A stretch of DNA of 64,000 nucleotides from Streptomyces sp. A0958 (lineage in GTDB: Bacteria; Actinomycetota; Actinomycetes; Streptomycetales; Streptomycetaceae). Made by a program: the position numbers and the translations under genes. This document shows, piece after piece, positions 17,668 through 25,265 of this stretch (position 1 is its first letter; each line of letters opens with the position of its first letter). The stretch lies in assembly GCF_004795035.1 (NCBI RefSeq), contig NZ_SSBK01000003.1:124001-188000 (forward strand), read 5' to 3'. The notes under the pieces are model-generated. The model worked only from the letters and a program-made list of their open reading frames with translations, had not been told where the DNA came from and ran no database searches.

Positions 17668-18690
17668 TCAGCCCTCACCGCCCGCGGAGGAGCGGAAGAC
17701 GGGAAGCTGCGCTTCGGGACCGGTACGCAGGAACTCCAGCCGCACCGGCATGCCCACCCGCACCTTGTCGTACGGCACTCCGACCACGTTGCTGACCATC
17801 CGCACGCCCTCCGCGAGCTCGATGAGTGCCACCGCGTACGGGCCGCCCTCGCCGGACTCGCTGAAGGCGGGGAACGGGGGGTGGTGCATGACGACGTAGC
17901 TGAAGACCGTGCCCTCGCCCGATGCCTCGACCGTCTCCCACTCGGGCGATCCGCAGGTGTTGCAGCCGGGCAACCAGGGAAAGCGCAGGTCGGCGCATGC
18001 CCCGCAGCGCTGGATGAGCAGCCGGCCGGCCGCCACGCCTTCCCAGAAGCCGGCGTTGTCCCGGTTGACGACGGGATCGGGCCGCGCGGCGCGATTCGGC
18101 CTCTTCGCGTTCCCCTTCTCCTTCGCCGGGCGGTACTTCGGGCGGTACTTGAGGATGCGGAAGCGGTGCGTCCCGACCGGTGCGCCCTGGGCGCGGACGT
18201 CCATGCGCGTGGTGACGAAGTAGCCGGTGCCGAGTTTCGTCGTCTTGCGTGCGGATACGGTCTCGATCACCGCGTCGAAGGTGATCCGGTCCCCGGGCCG
18301 CAGGGGGCGCAGATACTCCTGCTCGCAGTCGGTCGCGACGACGGCCGTGTACCCGGCCCCGTCGAGCAGGGCGAACAGTTCGTCGTAGGGCCCGCTGCGA
18401 TCCGTGTGCCCGGACAGGCCGCCCATGGTCCAGGCCTGGAGCATCGTCGGCGGAGCGATGGCGTCCGGTCCCGTGTAGGCGGGGTTGGTGTCGCCCATCG
18501 CCTCGCACCAGTGCCTGATCATCGGCTCGTTGACGAGGTCCTTGCCGGTGCCTGCGGTGGCGGCGGGCCGGCCCTCGTACGCCCGGAGCCGCCCGTACAG
18601 CTCGTCCGCGCCCTCGTTCACGTCCTCGTCCGCGCCCTCGTTCACGCCCTCGTTCACGTCCTCGTATGCACCCGCGTGTCCGGCCGTCAC
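17668..18690 (-). CDS. MaoC-DUF35 fusion protein (ChsH2-like)
   Basis: A 340-aa protein starting GTG 18690 (overlap GTGA with the upstream gene). Residues about 35-180 are a MaoC/hot-dog domain with MIRHWCEAMGDTNPAYTG. The C-terminal part is a DUF35 OB-fold with a zinc ribbon, CGACADLRFPWLPGCNTCG. ChsH2 of mycobacteria has this same architecture: its hot-dog domain joins ChsH1, and its DUF35 domain joins Ltp2, channelling the substrate from hydration to aldol cleavage. An acidic repeat (EDVNEGVNEGADEDVNEGAD) at residues about 9-30 is an unusual insertion. Confidence 0.82.
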   Translation of the reverse strand: MTAGHAGAYEDVNEGVNEGADEDVNEGADELYGRLRAYEGRPAATAGTGKDLVNEPMIRHWCEAMGDTNPAYTGPDAIAPPTMLQAWTMGGLSGHTDRSGPYDELFALLDGAGYTAVVATDCEQEYLRPLRPGDRITFDAVIETVSARKTTKLGTGYFVTTRMDVRAQGAPVGTHRFRILKYRPKYRPAKEKGNAKRPNRAARPDPVVNRDNAGFWEGVAAGRLLIQRCGACADLRFPWLPGCNTCGSPEWETVEASGEGTVFSYVVMHHPPFPAFSESGEGGPYAVALIELAEGVRMVSNVVGVPYDKVRVGMPVRLEFLRTGPEAQLPVFRSSAGGEG

Positions 18691-19850
18691 CGTTTGGCCC
18701 CCTTCATGCCGAGCCGCATCATGGCGACGATCTCCCGCTGCACCTCGCTCACCCCGCCCCCGAACGTGTTGATCTGGGCCGCCCGGTTCATCCGCTCCAG
18801 CTCGCCGTCGCCGAACGCGCCGGGGGAGCCGCCCCGGATCAGTCCGGCGTCGCCCGTCACCTCCTGGCACATCCGGTAGACCTCCACGGCGCTCTCGGTC
18901 CCGGCGAACTTCACGCCGCTCGCGTCGCCGGGTGCCAGTGCGCCCGCGCCCACGTCCCCCACCAGGCGCCAGTTGAGCAGGCGCGTCGCCGCCAGTCGCG
19001 CATAAGCCTCCGCCAGCCGGGAACGGACCCACGGCTCGTCGGCCGGGCGCCGGCCCGTCACCGGGTCGGGGGTGCGGGCGAAGGCGAGCGCCGCCTCGTA
19101 GAAGTCCTCGGCCTGCATGCCGATCGCAGCGAGCGCCACCCGTTCGTGGTTGAGCTGGTTGGTGATGAGCCCCCAGCCGGCGTTCTCCGCCCCGACGAGG
19201 GCGGTGGCGGGCACGCGTACGCCGTCGTAGTACGTGGCGGTGGTGGTCAGGCCGCCCACCGTTTCGATGGGTGTCCAGGAGAAGCCGGGCGCGTCCGTCG
19301 GCACGAGCAGGATCGAGATACCGCGGTGCTTGGGCGCGTCCGGGTCGGTGCGGCAGGCGAGCCAGATCCAGTCCGCCTGGTGCGCGTTGCTGGTGAAGAT
19401 CTTCTGCCCGTCGATGACCCACTCCTCGCCGCGCCGGACCGCCCGGGTGCGCAGTGCGGCGAGGTCGGTGCCGGCCTCCGGTTCGCTGTAGCCGATGGCG
19501 AAGACCGTGTCGCCGCCGAGGATGCGGGGCAGGAAGTACTCCTTCTGCGCCTCCGTCCCGTACTTCATCAGAGTGGGGCCGACCGTGTTGAGCGTGACCA
19601 TGGAGACGGGGGCGCCGGCCCGATAGGCCTCGTCGAAGAACACGAACTGCTCGTCCGCGCCCCGCCCCTGCCCTCCGTACGCGACGGGCCAGCCGAGCCC
19701 GAGCATCCCGTCGGCGCCGATCCGCCGCAGCAGCCTCCGCTGCTGGTCCGGGTCCCGGACGGTGTGGCCGGGCGCCGGCATCACCTCGCGGAAGTAGGCA
19801 CGGAGTTCGGCGCGCAGGCGGTGCTGGCGCTCGGTCGGGGCCAGATGCAC
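18687..19850 (-). CDS. Acyl-CoA dehydrogenase, larger subunit (FadE28-type partner)
   Basis: A 387-aa FAD-dependent acyl-CoA dehydrogenase. GTG start at 19850 (MHLAPTERQHRLR), seven bases after GGGAGG; a longer frame to 19925 lacks such a site. Motifs include WPVAYGGQGRGADEQ, FAIGYSEPEAGTDLAALRT and WVIDGQKIFTSNAHQADW of the FAD/substrate-binding middle domain, and the ending INTFGGGVSEVQREIVA. It is first in the five-gene operon. A TetR-like palindrome lies about 77 bp upstream. Confidence 0.87.
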   Translation of the reverse strand: MHLAPTERQHRLRAELRAYFREVMPAPGHTVRDPDQQRRLLRRIGADGMLGLGWPVAYGGQGRGADEQFVFFDEAYRAGAPVSMVTLNTVGPTLMKYGTEAQKEYFLPRILGGDTVFAIGYSEPEAGTDLAALRTRAVRRGEEWVIDGQKIFTSNAHQADWIWLACRTDPDAPKHRGISILLVPTDAPGFSWTPIETVGGLTTTATYYDGVRVPATALVGAENAGWGLITNQLNHERVALAAIGMQAEDFYEAALAFARTPDPVTGRRPADEPWVRSRLAEAYARLAATRLLNWRLVGDVGAGALAPGDASGVKFAGTESAVEVYRMCQEVTGDAGLIRGGSPGAFGDGELERMNRAAQINTFGGGVSEVQREIVAMMRLGMKGAKR

Positions 19851-19926
19851 GTCGACGCCTCCCGGGAACGACAAGAACGGCACGAGGGCCGACGGGCCGG
19901 ATACTCCGAGCCCGCCGCCACGCATT

Positions 19927-19943
19927 TCTGACTGTCCGTCAGA
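19927..19943. promoter_or_regulatory. Candidate operator upstream of the beta-oxidation operon
   Basis: tctgac-tgtcc-gtcaga, 6-bp perfect arms with 5-bp centre; the pattern resembles TetR-family acyl-CoA regulator sites. Located just before the first dehydrogenase gene. Confidence 0.45.
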
Positions 19944-19988
19944 TTCGATACCGCTGTCAAGGCACCCGACACCGCCGCCCGTGCACGC

Positions 19989-20050
19989 ACGTCACACTTG
20001 CGCTCCCCGCCCCTGCACACACGTCACACTTGCGCTCCCCGCCCCTGCAC
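19989..20050. repeat. Two exact 30-bp repeats (32-bp period) in the intergenic region
   Basis: The string beginning acgtcacacttgcgctcccc occurs at 19989-20018 and again at 20021-20050; a degenerate third copy follows. The 250-bp gap 19926-20175 holds this repeat and no gene. Confidence 0.85.
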
Positions 20051-20175
20051 GCCCTTCGCACGTGCGCCCCACACGCAGAACGGCCCGCACGGGCGCCGAA
20101 GTGGCGTACGCGCGGGCCGTCGACGCTCGTCCGGCGCGGTCCGGCCCCCCGACCGGGCCGCGCCGGGCTCCGCGC

Positions 20176-20487
20176 TCACCAGAGGTTGGTGAAGTTCACC
20201 GCCAGGTTGTGCGTGGACTGGTCGATGTCGGTGAACCCGGACCCGTTCACCTGCGCGGAGTTGCTCTGGTTCGACGCCCCGGACCCGGTGGCCTGCTGTT
20301 GCGAGGTGGACGAGTTGCCCGCGCTGTCCCTGCCGACCCCGCTGCCGCTGATCGTGGCCACGCCCGCGTTCGATCCGTTGCTCGCGAACGATCCGTTGTC
20401 CGCCTGGGCCACCCCGCCGAAGAGAACGGCGGCAAGAGGCAGCGCGGCGACAACGGCGAGGACACGAGCGGTACGGATGCTTGCCAT
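20176..20487 (-). CDS. Small secreted Asn/Ser/Gly-rich protein
   Basis: A 103-aa protein starting MASIRTARVLAVVAALPLAA, a Sec signal peptide ending near GVAQA-DNG. The mature about 73 residues are rich in N, S, G and Q (DNGSFASNGSNAGVATISGS...) with no cysteines, like small exported cell-surface proteins of Streptomyces, though it is not a chaplin or rodlin by motif. Ribosome site GGAGG precedes the ATG. Its exact role is unknown. Confidence 0.75.
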   Translation of the reverse strand: MASIRTARVLAVVAALPLAAVLFGGVAQADNGSFASNGSNAGVATISGSGVGRDSAGNSSTSQQQATGSGASNQSNSAQVNGSGFTDIDQSTHNLAVNFTNLW

Positions 20488-20728
20488 GTCTGTTCCTCCA
20501 GGAACCGAAAGTAGGGCTGAGGCTGAACCGGGCCGGCGGCCGACCGCCCGGTGATGATCACGACGTCGCGAACCAAAGCTGCCCAGCGCCGTACCGGCGA
20601 ACCGCCCACGCCACCCGATTCCCCCGCAAGCGTGAGGAAGGGAAATCAAACCTCCTGGAGGCGTACGAATCATCCCCTCGGACTCGGCCTCGCGGGGCCA
20701 GAGGGCGGCGCACAGAGGAGGACAGGGG

Positions 20729-20803
20729 CGGACCCGGCCGGATTCGAACCGGCGTCCTCGCAGTTTTGGAGACCGCGCGCGACGACCTCTGCGCTACGAC
20801 TCC
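20729..20803 (-). tRNA. tRNA-Trp(CCA)-like gene, atypical acceptor stem
   Basis: Minus-strand fold: acceptor GGAGTCG/CGGGTCC (one G-G mismatch and one T-G wobble), D-stem GCGC/GCGC, anticodon stem GCGGT/ACTGC with loop CTCCAAA (CCA), T-arm GCCGG-TTCGAAT-CCGGC, discriminator G as in bacterial tRNA-Trp. The imperfect acceptor and the absent position-26 base make it unusual. It lies outside the AICE. Confidence 0.6.
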
Positions 20804-20891
20804 GCCCCCGCCCGCCACCCTAGGAGCACGCGCACACAGACGAACGCCCCCGACCGATGCACCTGGTGCACCTGGTCGAGGGCCGTCCTCA

Positions 20892-20947
20892 TGCGGTGGG
20901 TGTGGGATTTGAACCCACGGTGACTCGCGCCACGACGGTTTTCAAGA
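20892..20947. repeat. attL: left 56-bp att copy (tRNA-Ser 3' fragment)
   Basis: Identical to 40174-40229 over 56 bp, starting tgcggtgggtgtgggatttg and ending ttttcaaga. After it the sequence diverges and no tRNA 5' half follows, so it is a tRNA-Ser fragment rather than a gene. Confidence 0.92.
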
Positions 20948-21276
20948 GAGTGCTACGGGAAGCCTGGCGTACGTGGCTGACCTGGCCGTTCTGTACGGTC
21001 AGGGCCCCGCGCCATCGCTGGTGGTCCACACCTGGTCCATTCGGCCGGCTCAGCCCCCTGCTTGCCACTCGGGCCCGACACCTGACGTCTTGATCCGTAG
21101 GATCGGGCACAGCCTCGCGGGGTTCCGACGGCCTCCCTGACTGTTCGTTCATGATCGCAATCACGGCCCGCAGTGTGCCGTCGTTGCCGTCCCTAACCAG
21201 ATGGTCAACCAGACCCACCCGGCGCAGAGTTCAAAACTCAGGGCGCAATGTCAGTACCGCGTTGGATGATGAACGC

Positions 21277-21807
21277 GTGACGGACACACCCTCGACTCCC
21301 GGACCCGCTCTACCTCCTAATGCGGACCACGCCTGGAAGGCGCTGGGCCTCGTCATAGATTGGATCAAGCACGCCGAAACCAAGGCGGCCGCCACCCTTA
21401 CTGTTGCAGGTGTCACCGGCGGTGTTCTCTACAACCTCGTGAAGGACGTGAGCAGCCCTTCCCCTTGGTTGATCGCAAGTTCGATGCTCTGCGCGCTCTC
21501 AGTTGTGGCGGCCGGGGTGTGCGCCAGCCTCGTGCTGCGGCCTCGCCTGAACATGAAGGAAGAGCCAACGAGTCCCTTGTACTTCCACCACATCGCTCGC
21601 GGGCACACAGCCAGCAACAGCTACGCCACCTCGCTGGTCAACCTAACCCAGGACGCCGAGTCACTCGTTACCGAGATCGCCAAACAGGGGTGGGCTAACG
21701 CCAAAGTTGCCCACAAGAAGTACATGTGGGGCGGCGCGGCAATTTACCTACTCCTACTCGCGCTCGCCACTCTCTCCGTAACTGCCAGTCTCCGCGTCAT
21801 CGACTAA
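21277..21807 (+). CDS. pycTM: Pycsar effector, membrane type (PycTM-like, DUF5706 family)
   Basis: A 176-aa protein starting at GTG 21277. An N-terminal amphipathic helix (AWKALGLVIDWIKHAETKA) leads into about three to four hydrophobic segments: near residues 33-52, 62-86 and 148-172 (YLLLLALATLSVTASL). This is the layout of the short transmembrane effectors that bind cyclic pyrimidine nucleotides and disrupt the membrane to abort phage infection. It sits 13 bp ahead of a class III cyclase gene, the defining Pycsar pair. Base composition is visibly less GC-rich than the flanks. The family call is by pattern and context. Confidence 0.8.
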   Translation: MTDTPSTPGPALPPNADHAWKALGLVIDWIKHAETKAAATLTVAGVTGGVLYNLVKDVSSPSPWLIASSMLCALSVVAAGVCASLVLRPRLNMKEEPTSPLYFHHIARGHTASNSYATSLVNLTQDAESLVTEIAKQGWANAKVAHKKYMWGGAAIYLLLLALATLSVTASLRVID

Positions 21808-21820
21808 TTCTGGAGGACCG

Positions 21821-22549
21821 TTGGACAGCAATTACCGGGCCTACAACCACGTTGACAGCACCCGAAGGATCAAGGAGTACCTGACCGGAACAACTCAATC
21901 ATTCGAAGAGGTAGGCACATTGCCCGACAGAGAGAAGCTCACTTTTTCAAACGGATTCTACGCCTACTGTTCAGCGATCTTCGTAGATATCCGAGATTCC
22001 TCGAAACTCCCCAATCACTACAAGCGCCCAAGGCTCGCCCGAATCTATCGAGCGTACCTCTCAGAACTAGTCGCCATCTTCAACGGAGACCCCAACGCTC
22101 GCGAGATCAACATCGCCGGGGATGCCGCATGGGCCGTGATCAACACCCCCTTCACCCGCGACATCGACTCCGTCTTTTCCCTCGGGTACACCGCGAACTC
22201 CATGGCGAAGGTCCTCAACCATGAAATGAAAAAGGCTTCCTATGAACATCCGATCAAGATCGGAATCGGAATGTCTTACGGGCGAGCCTTGATGATCAAA
22301 GCCGGATACAATGGAAGCAAAATCAACGACGTCGTCTACATGGGGGACGTTGTCAACGAAGCCGCAAAACTCGCGAACTACGGGAACAGCAATTGGAACG
22401 TTCCCACCTTGGTGACTTCAGAAGTCTTCCACAGCAACTTGAACGAGCATAATCAAGGACTTCTGAAGTACGACTACTCAAGAAGGTGCTATACGGGTGA
22501 AGTTATCAGTACCGAGATGCAGGAGTGGTTCGACGAGAACTGTACATAG
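21821..22549 (+). CDS. pycC: Pycsar nucleotide cyclase (class III cyclase fold, PycC-like)
   Basis: A 242-aa stand-alone cyclase domain; TTG start at 21821, four bases after GGAGG. Metal-binding aspartates are D56 in FVDIRDSS and D101 in INIAGDAAWAV. GIGMSYGRALMIKAG and MGDVVNEAAKLAN match the class III core. In Pycsar systems such enzymes make cCMP or cUMP upon phage infection, which opens the partner effector. The base choice cannot be read by eye. It is co-transcribed with the membrane effector upstream and convergent with the methyltransferase gene, 36 bp away. Confidence 0.82.
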   Translation: MDSNYRAYNHVDSTRRIKEYLTGTTQSFEEVGTLPDREKLTFSNGFYAYCSAIFVDIRDSSKLPNHYKRPRLARIYRAYLSELVAIFNGDPNAREINIAGDAAWAVINTPFTRDIDSVFSLGYTANSMAKVLNHEMKKASYEHPIKIGIGMSYGRALMIKAGYNGSKINDVVYMGDVVNEAAKLANYGNSNWNVPTLVTSEVFHSNLNEHNQGLLKYDYSRRCYTGEVISTEMQEWFDENCT

Positions 22550-22585
22550 GAGCTTCAGAAGGCACTTCCTACCCTGCGCTGACCA

Positions 22586-23326
22586 TCATGTGTACGTGGC
22601 GACCGTGTACGCCGTCGGCCCGGTGAGTCCGGCATCAGAGCCGTCACTCATGTCCAGGATCTCGAAGCCGACGCGACCCGCGTACTGTTCGAGCTCGCGC
22701 GGGAAGAGGACGCGTCTGCGGATCTCGTCCTGGGCCTCGTCCCCTGAGGGGAGTGCCCAGTGCCGGTGCATGGTGCTGATCTGGGTCCGCAGGTCCCACT
22801 CGTGGCGGATCGTGACGGTCGCCGGGCCGCTCGGGGTGTCGACCGTGGCGGTCATCGGTTCCGTACTCGTGATGGGTGCGACGGGGGAGCACAGGATGAG
22901 CAGGCTGCCCCTGTGGGCGTGGGCCGCGAAGGTGGCGAAGACCTGGGTGATCTCGTTGTTGTCGTGGACGTAGGCGAGGCTGTTGCCCATGCAGGTCACC
23001 ACGTCCATGTACCGCCGGAGTCGTGCGGTGCGCATGTCTCCGATCCGGATGTCCAGCTCCGGCCGGGCCTGGCGGGCGTAGTCGACCATGCCGGGCTGGA
23101 GGTCCAAGCCGATGCACTCGAAGCGCTCGGCCAGGATCTCCAGATCCCTTCCGGTGCCGCATCCGAAGTCGACCAGCGTCCGGGCGTCCGGCTGGTGCGT
23201 CTCGATCAGGGTCTGACACATCCCGGCACCGGTGCTGTCGGACTGGATCACGTCGTACAGGGCCGGGTCCCGGTAGAGGAGGTTCGTCGCTTCCACTGGT
23301 TCCGCTTCCGTGTCGTAGCCGGTCAC
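22586..23326 (-). CDS. SAM-dependent methyltransferase of the second RiPP-like locus
   Basis: A 246-aa class I methyltransferase, GTG start at 23326 overlapping the cyclase-like gene stop. Motif I is LVDFGCGTGRDLEIL (residues about 51-65), followed by IGLDLQPGMVDYARQ and VVTCMGNSLAYVHD. It probably methylates the peptide product, a side chain or the C-terminal carboxylate, but nothing in the sequence defines the target. It is the last gene of the minus-strand operon peptide, cyclase-like enzyme, methyltransferase. Confidence 0.85.
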   Translation of the reverse strand: MTGYDTEAEPVEATNLLYRDPALYDVIQSDSTGAGMCQTLIETHQPDARTLVDFGCGTGRDLEILAERFECIGLDLQPGMVDYARQARPELDIRIGDMRTARLRRYMDVVTCMGNSLAYVHDNNEITQVFATFAAHAHRGSLLILCSPVAPITSTEPMTATVDTPSGPATVTIRHEWDLRTQISTMHRHWALPSGDEAQDEIRRRVLFPRELEQYAGRVGFEILDMSDGSDAGLTGPTAYTVATYT

Positions 23327-24795
23327 ATCAGGCTCCGCAGTCCGACCTCAAGCGCGAGGACATCGCACAGCAGATCGGGGACGGTCGGGGCGGCGTCGGC
23401 ATCCTTGCGGGCCTGAGCGAGTGCCTTGCCGTCAACGTAGCCGAGATCGACCAGGACGGATTCCTTCAGCATGTCGTCCAGGATGGGCAGGCCGTAGGAG
23501 CGCAGCCCTTTCTCCAGGACGGCCAGGAAGTTCTCCGGTTCGGCCGGCGCCGCCACCGAGTCCGGCAGTCCCGCCCGCCTGATCCGCTCGCGGGACAGCG
23601 CCTTGCCTCGCTTGTACTCATGCGGCAGTTGCTCCATGAACCGGACGATCCGCGGGTGTACGAGGGGACTCACCGGCCAGACGCCAGCCCGCAGGAAGCC
23701 GGGATTGTGCATCCCGAACGCCATCAGGGTCGGCACCGGCAGGACGGGGATGGGCGCCAGGTGCTCGTTCACCTCGCCCAGGGCCCGAACCGCCTTCGGC
23801 CCGAGCCACGGAACGGCTTCCGGCGTCGGCAGTTCCGCATCCGTCCTGGAGTGGTGGGCGTTGACCTCGTCCCCTCCACTGCCGGTGAACATGACCTCGC
23901 ACCGCTGGGCGGCTGCCTGGGCACGTACGACGTCGAAGGCTTCCTGGTAGAACGCCCCAGCCGGATCATGCGGCCGGCGCAGAGCGCGCACGCCACCGGG
24001 GCAGAACGGCGGGTGCTGCATGGCGGGAATGGCCACGTCTCGGAAGCCGCAGTGATCCGCGTACGCCTGACGGCGCTCACTCTGCTGCCTGCCGGTGCTT
24101 CCCCCGACCAGTAAGCCGAAGCTGTGTACCTGCGGAAAGCGCGCCGCTTTGACGGCCAGGGCGACGTTCCCGGAGTCTGCGCCGCCAGACAGTTCGACGC
24201 CCACGCACCCCGTAGCGCTCGGCGCTTCGCTGATCACGTCGGTCAGCAACTCGTCGAGCATGGCGAGTGGATCGACACCGGGCCGCAGCGTGCGCGGCTC
24301 CAGGACGTGTTCGGCGGGCTCCGGGTAGTAGATGCCGAGTCCGGCAGCGGTGAACGTGGCCGACGCCCGTTCAGTGAGGCGGTAGACACCCTTGAACAAC
24401 GTCTCGGACGTGTAGCGATGCTGCCTGGTCAGCGTCCGCGCCACGACACGCGGCACCAGGCGGTCAGTCGACAGATGAGGCGCCAGTGCTGCCACGTCCC
24501 ATGACGCGTGCAGCTCGCCGGCCTTCTCCAGCAGGTACAGCGGGGCCGTGCCGAAGACACCCGCCGTGAGTCGGGCTTCCCCGGCCGTCATGACGACCTC
24601 GACGAAGTCGGCGTCGCCCCGCTTGCACTCCTTCACCCTCATCCGCACACATGGCGCCTGGTCGTCGCGGACCTCCATGACCAGCGTGGACACGTTCGCA
24701 GGCTCGATCCAGCTTTCGCCGTTGACCCAGCGACCTCCTTCCGGCCTCCATCGGGGCTCCTGGAGATCGGCCAGGCGCAGACGCATCGACAGCAT
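23323..24795 (-). CDS. Asparagine-synthetase-like macrolactam-forming enzyme (lasso-cyclase-type)
   Basis: A 490-aa protein; start ATG 24795 behind GGAAAGGGA (a longer frame to 24903 would overlap the peptide gene). The N-terminal half is a degenerate glutaminase-like domain without the Cys2 nucleophile. The synthetase half has the PP-loop GVELSGGADSGNVALA (near residue 203) and MFTGSGGDEVNAHH. Asn-synthetase homologues lacking the glutaminase Cys serve as lasso cyclases: they adenylate an Asp/Glu side chain and form an amide with the peptide N-terminus. It lies 73 bp after a 39-aa peptide gene. No separate RRE (B1) or leader peptidase (B2) gene is visible. Confidence 0.8.
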   Translation of the reverse strand: MLSMRLRLADLQEPRWRPEGGRWVNGESWIEPANVSTLVMEVRDDQAPCVRMRVKECKRGDADFVEVVMTAGEARLTAGVFGTAPLYLLEKAGELHASWDVAALAPHLSTDRLVPRVVARTLTRQHRYTSETLFKGVYRLTERASATFTAAGLGIYYPEPAEHVLEPRTLRPGVDPLAMLDELLTDVISEAPSATGCVGVELSGGADSGNVALAVKAARFPQVHSFGLLVGGSTGRQQSERRQAYADHCGFRDVAIPAMQHPPFCPGGVRALRRPHDPAGAFYQEAFDVVRAQAAAQRCEVMFTGSGGDEVNAHHSRTDAELPTPEAVPWLGPKAVRALGEVNEHLAPIPVLPVPTLMAFGMHNPGFLRAGVWPVSPLVHPRIVRFMEQLPHEYKRGKALSRERIRRAGLPDSVAAPAEPENFLAVLEKGLRSYGLPILDDMLKESVLVDLGYVDGKALAQARKDADAAPTVPDLLCDVLALEVGLRSLM

Positions 24796-24868
24796 GTCGT
24801 CCCTTTCCGAAGTCATGCGGCGGGGCGGGGCCGCGAACGACCCCGCCCCACCTGGCGTCAGCCCTGGA

Positions 24869-24988
24869 TCACTTGGAGCAGTGGTCGCCGTTGTTGTCGC
24901 CACCGCCGGGCATCTTGTCGAGCAGCGTGGCCTCGACAGCCGGGACGCCGGTGATCAGGTCGCCGGTGAACAGCTCGTCCACGTTCAT
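24869..24988 (-). CDS. Putative 39-aa RiPP precursor (candidate macrolactam/lasso-like core)
   Basis: Reads MNVDELFTGDLITGVPAVEA then TLLDKMPGG and a polar tail GDNNGDHCSK. AGGAG stands six bases before the ATG. The leader-like part is acidic/hydrophobic, the tail Gly/Asn/Asp-rich with one Cys. If cleavage falls after the MP, the core begins GGGDNNGD with Asp at position 8, the right distance for an 8-membered Gly1-Asp8 macrolactam. It directly precedes the Asn-synthetase-like gene and the methyltransferase. The precursor role is inference from size, position and composition. Confidence 0.65.
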   Translation of the reverse strand: MNVDELFTGDLITGVPAVEATLLDKMPGGGDNNGDHCSK

Positions 24989-25151
24989 CGCGTTCTCCTC
25001 TTACGGTTGAAACGGACCCCGCAGCTGATGCTGCGGAGTTGATCCCGTCCGGCTGCCGGCCCTTACGAAGAAGGCGGCCGGACGGGCACCCACCACTTCC
25101 GGCGGTGGGCCCTCCCTCGCCACACGTGGGGTTGGATGTGGCAGGGAGAAG

Positions 25152-25265
25152 TCAGGTGGGGGTGGAGGCGGCGGCCACGCCCAGGACGAAGCCGACCGAT
25201 GCGGAGATGGTGATGATCAGCAGCGCTCCGACGTAGCGGCAGACGACTGCGGCTAACCGCCTCAC
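25152..25265 (-). CDS. 37-aa single-span membrane peptide
   Basis: GTG start overlapping the preceding stop (GTGA). Reads MRRLAAVVCRYVGALLIITI and continues SASVGFVLGVAAASTPT: a positively charged N-terminus and one hydrophobic segment (residues about 11-33). It is co-translated with the 75-aa gene and lies upstream of the precursor. A role in immunity or transport is possible but unproven; it could also be a fortuitous frame. Confidence 0.45.
   Translation of the reverse strand: MRRLAAVVCRYVGALLIITISASVGFVLGVAAASTPT

Noticed and set aside
20892..20976. A second tRNA-Ser gene at the left att site
   Set aside because: Identity to tRNA-Ser stops after 56 bp within the anticodon loop; the 5' half is absent, so it is an att fragment.
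24796..24903. Longer N-terminus for the Asn-synthetase-like protein
   Set aside because: It would overlap the precursor stop and lacks a ribosome site; ATG 24795 has GGAAAGGGA at proper distance.
22586..24988. Classical lasso-peptide cluster
   Set aside because: No RRE (B1), transglutaminase-like protease (B2) or ABC exporter seen nearby; kept as lasso-cyclase-type but not called a lasso locus.
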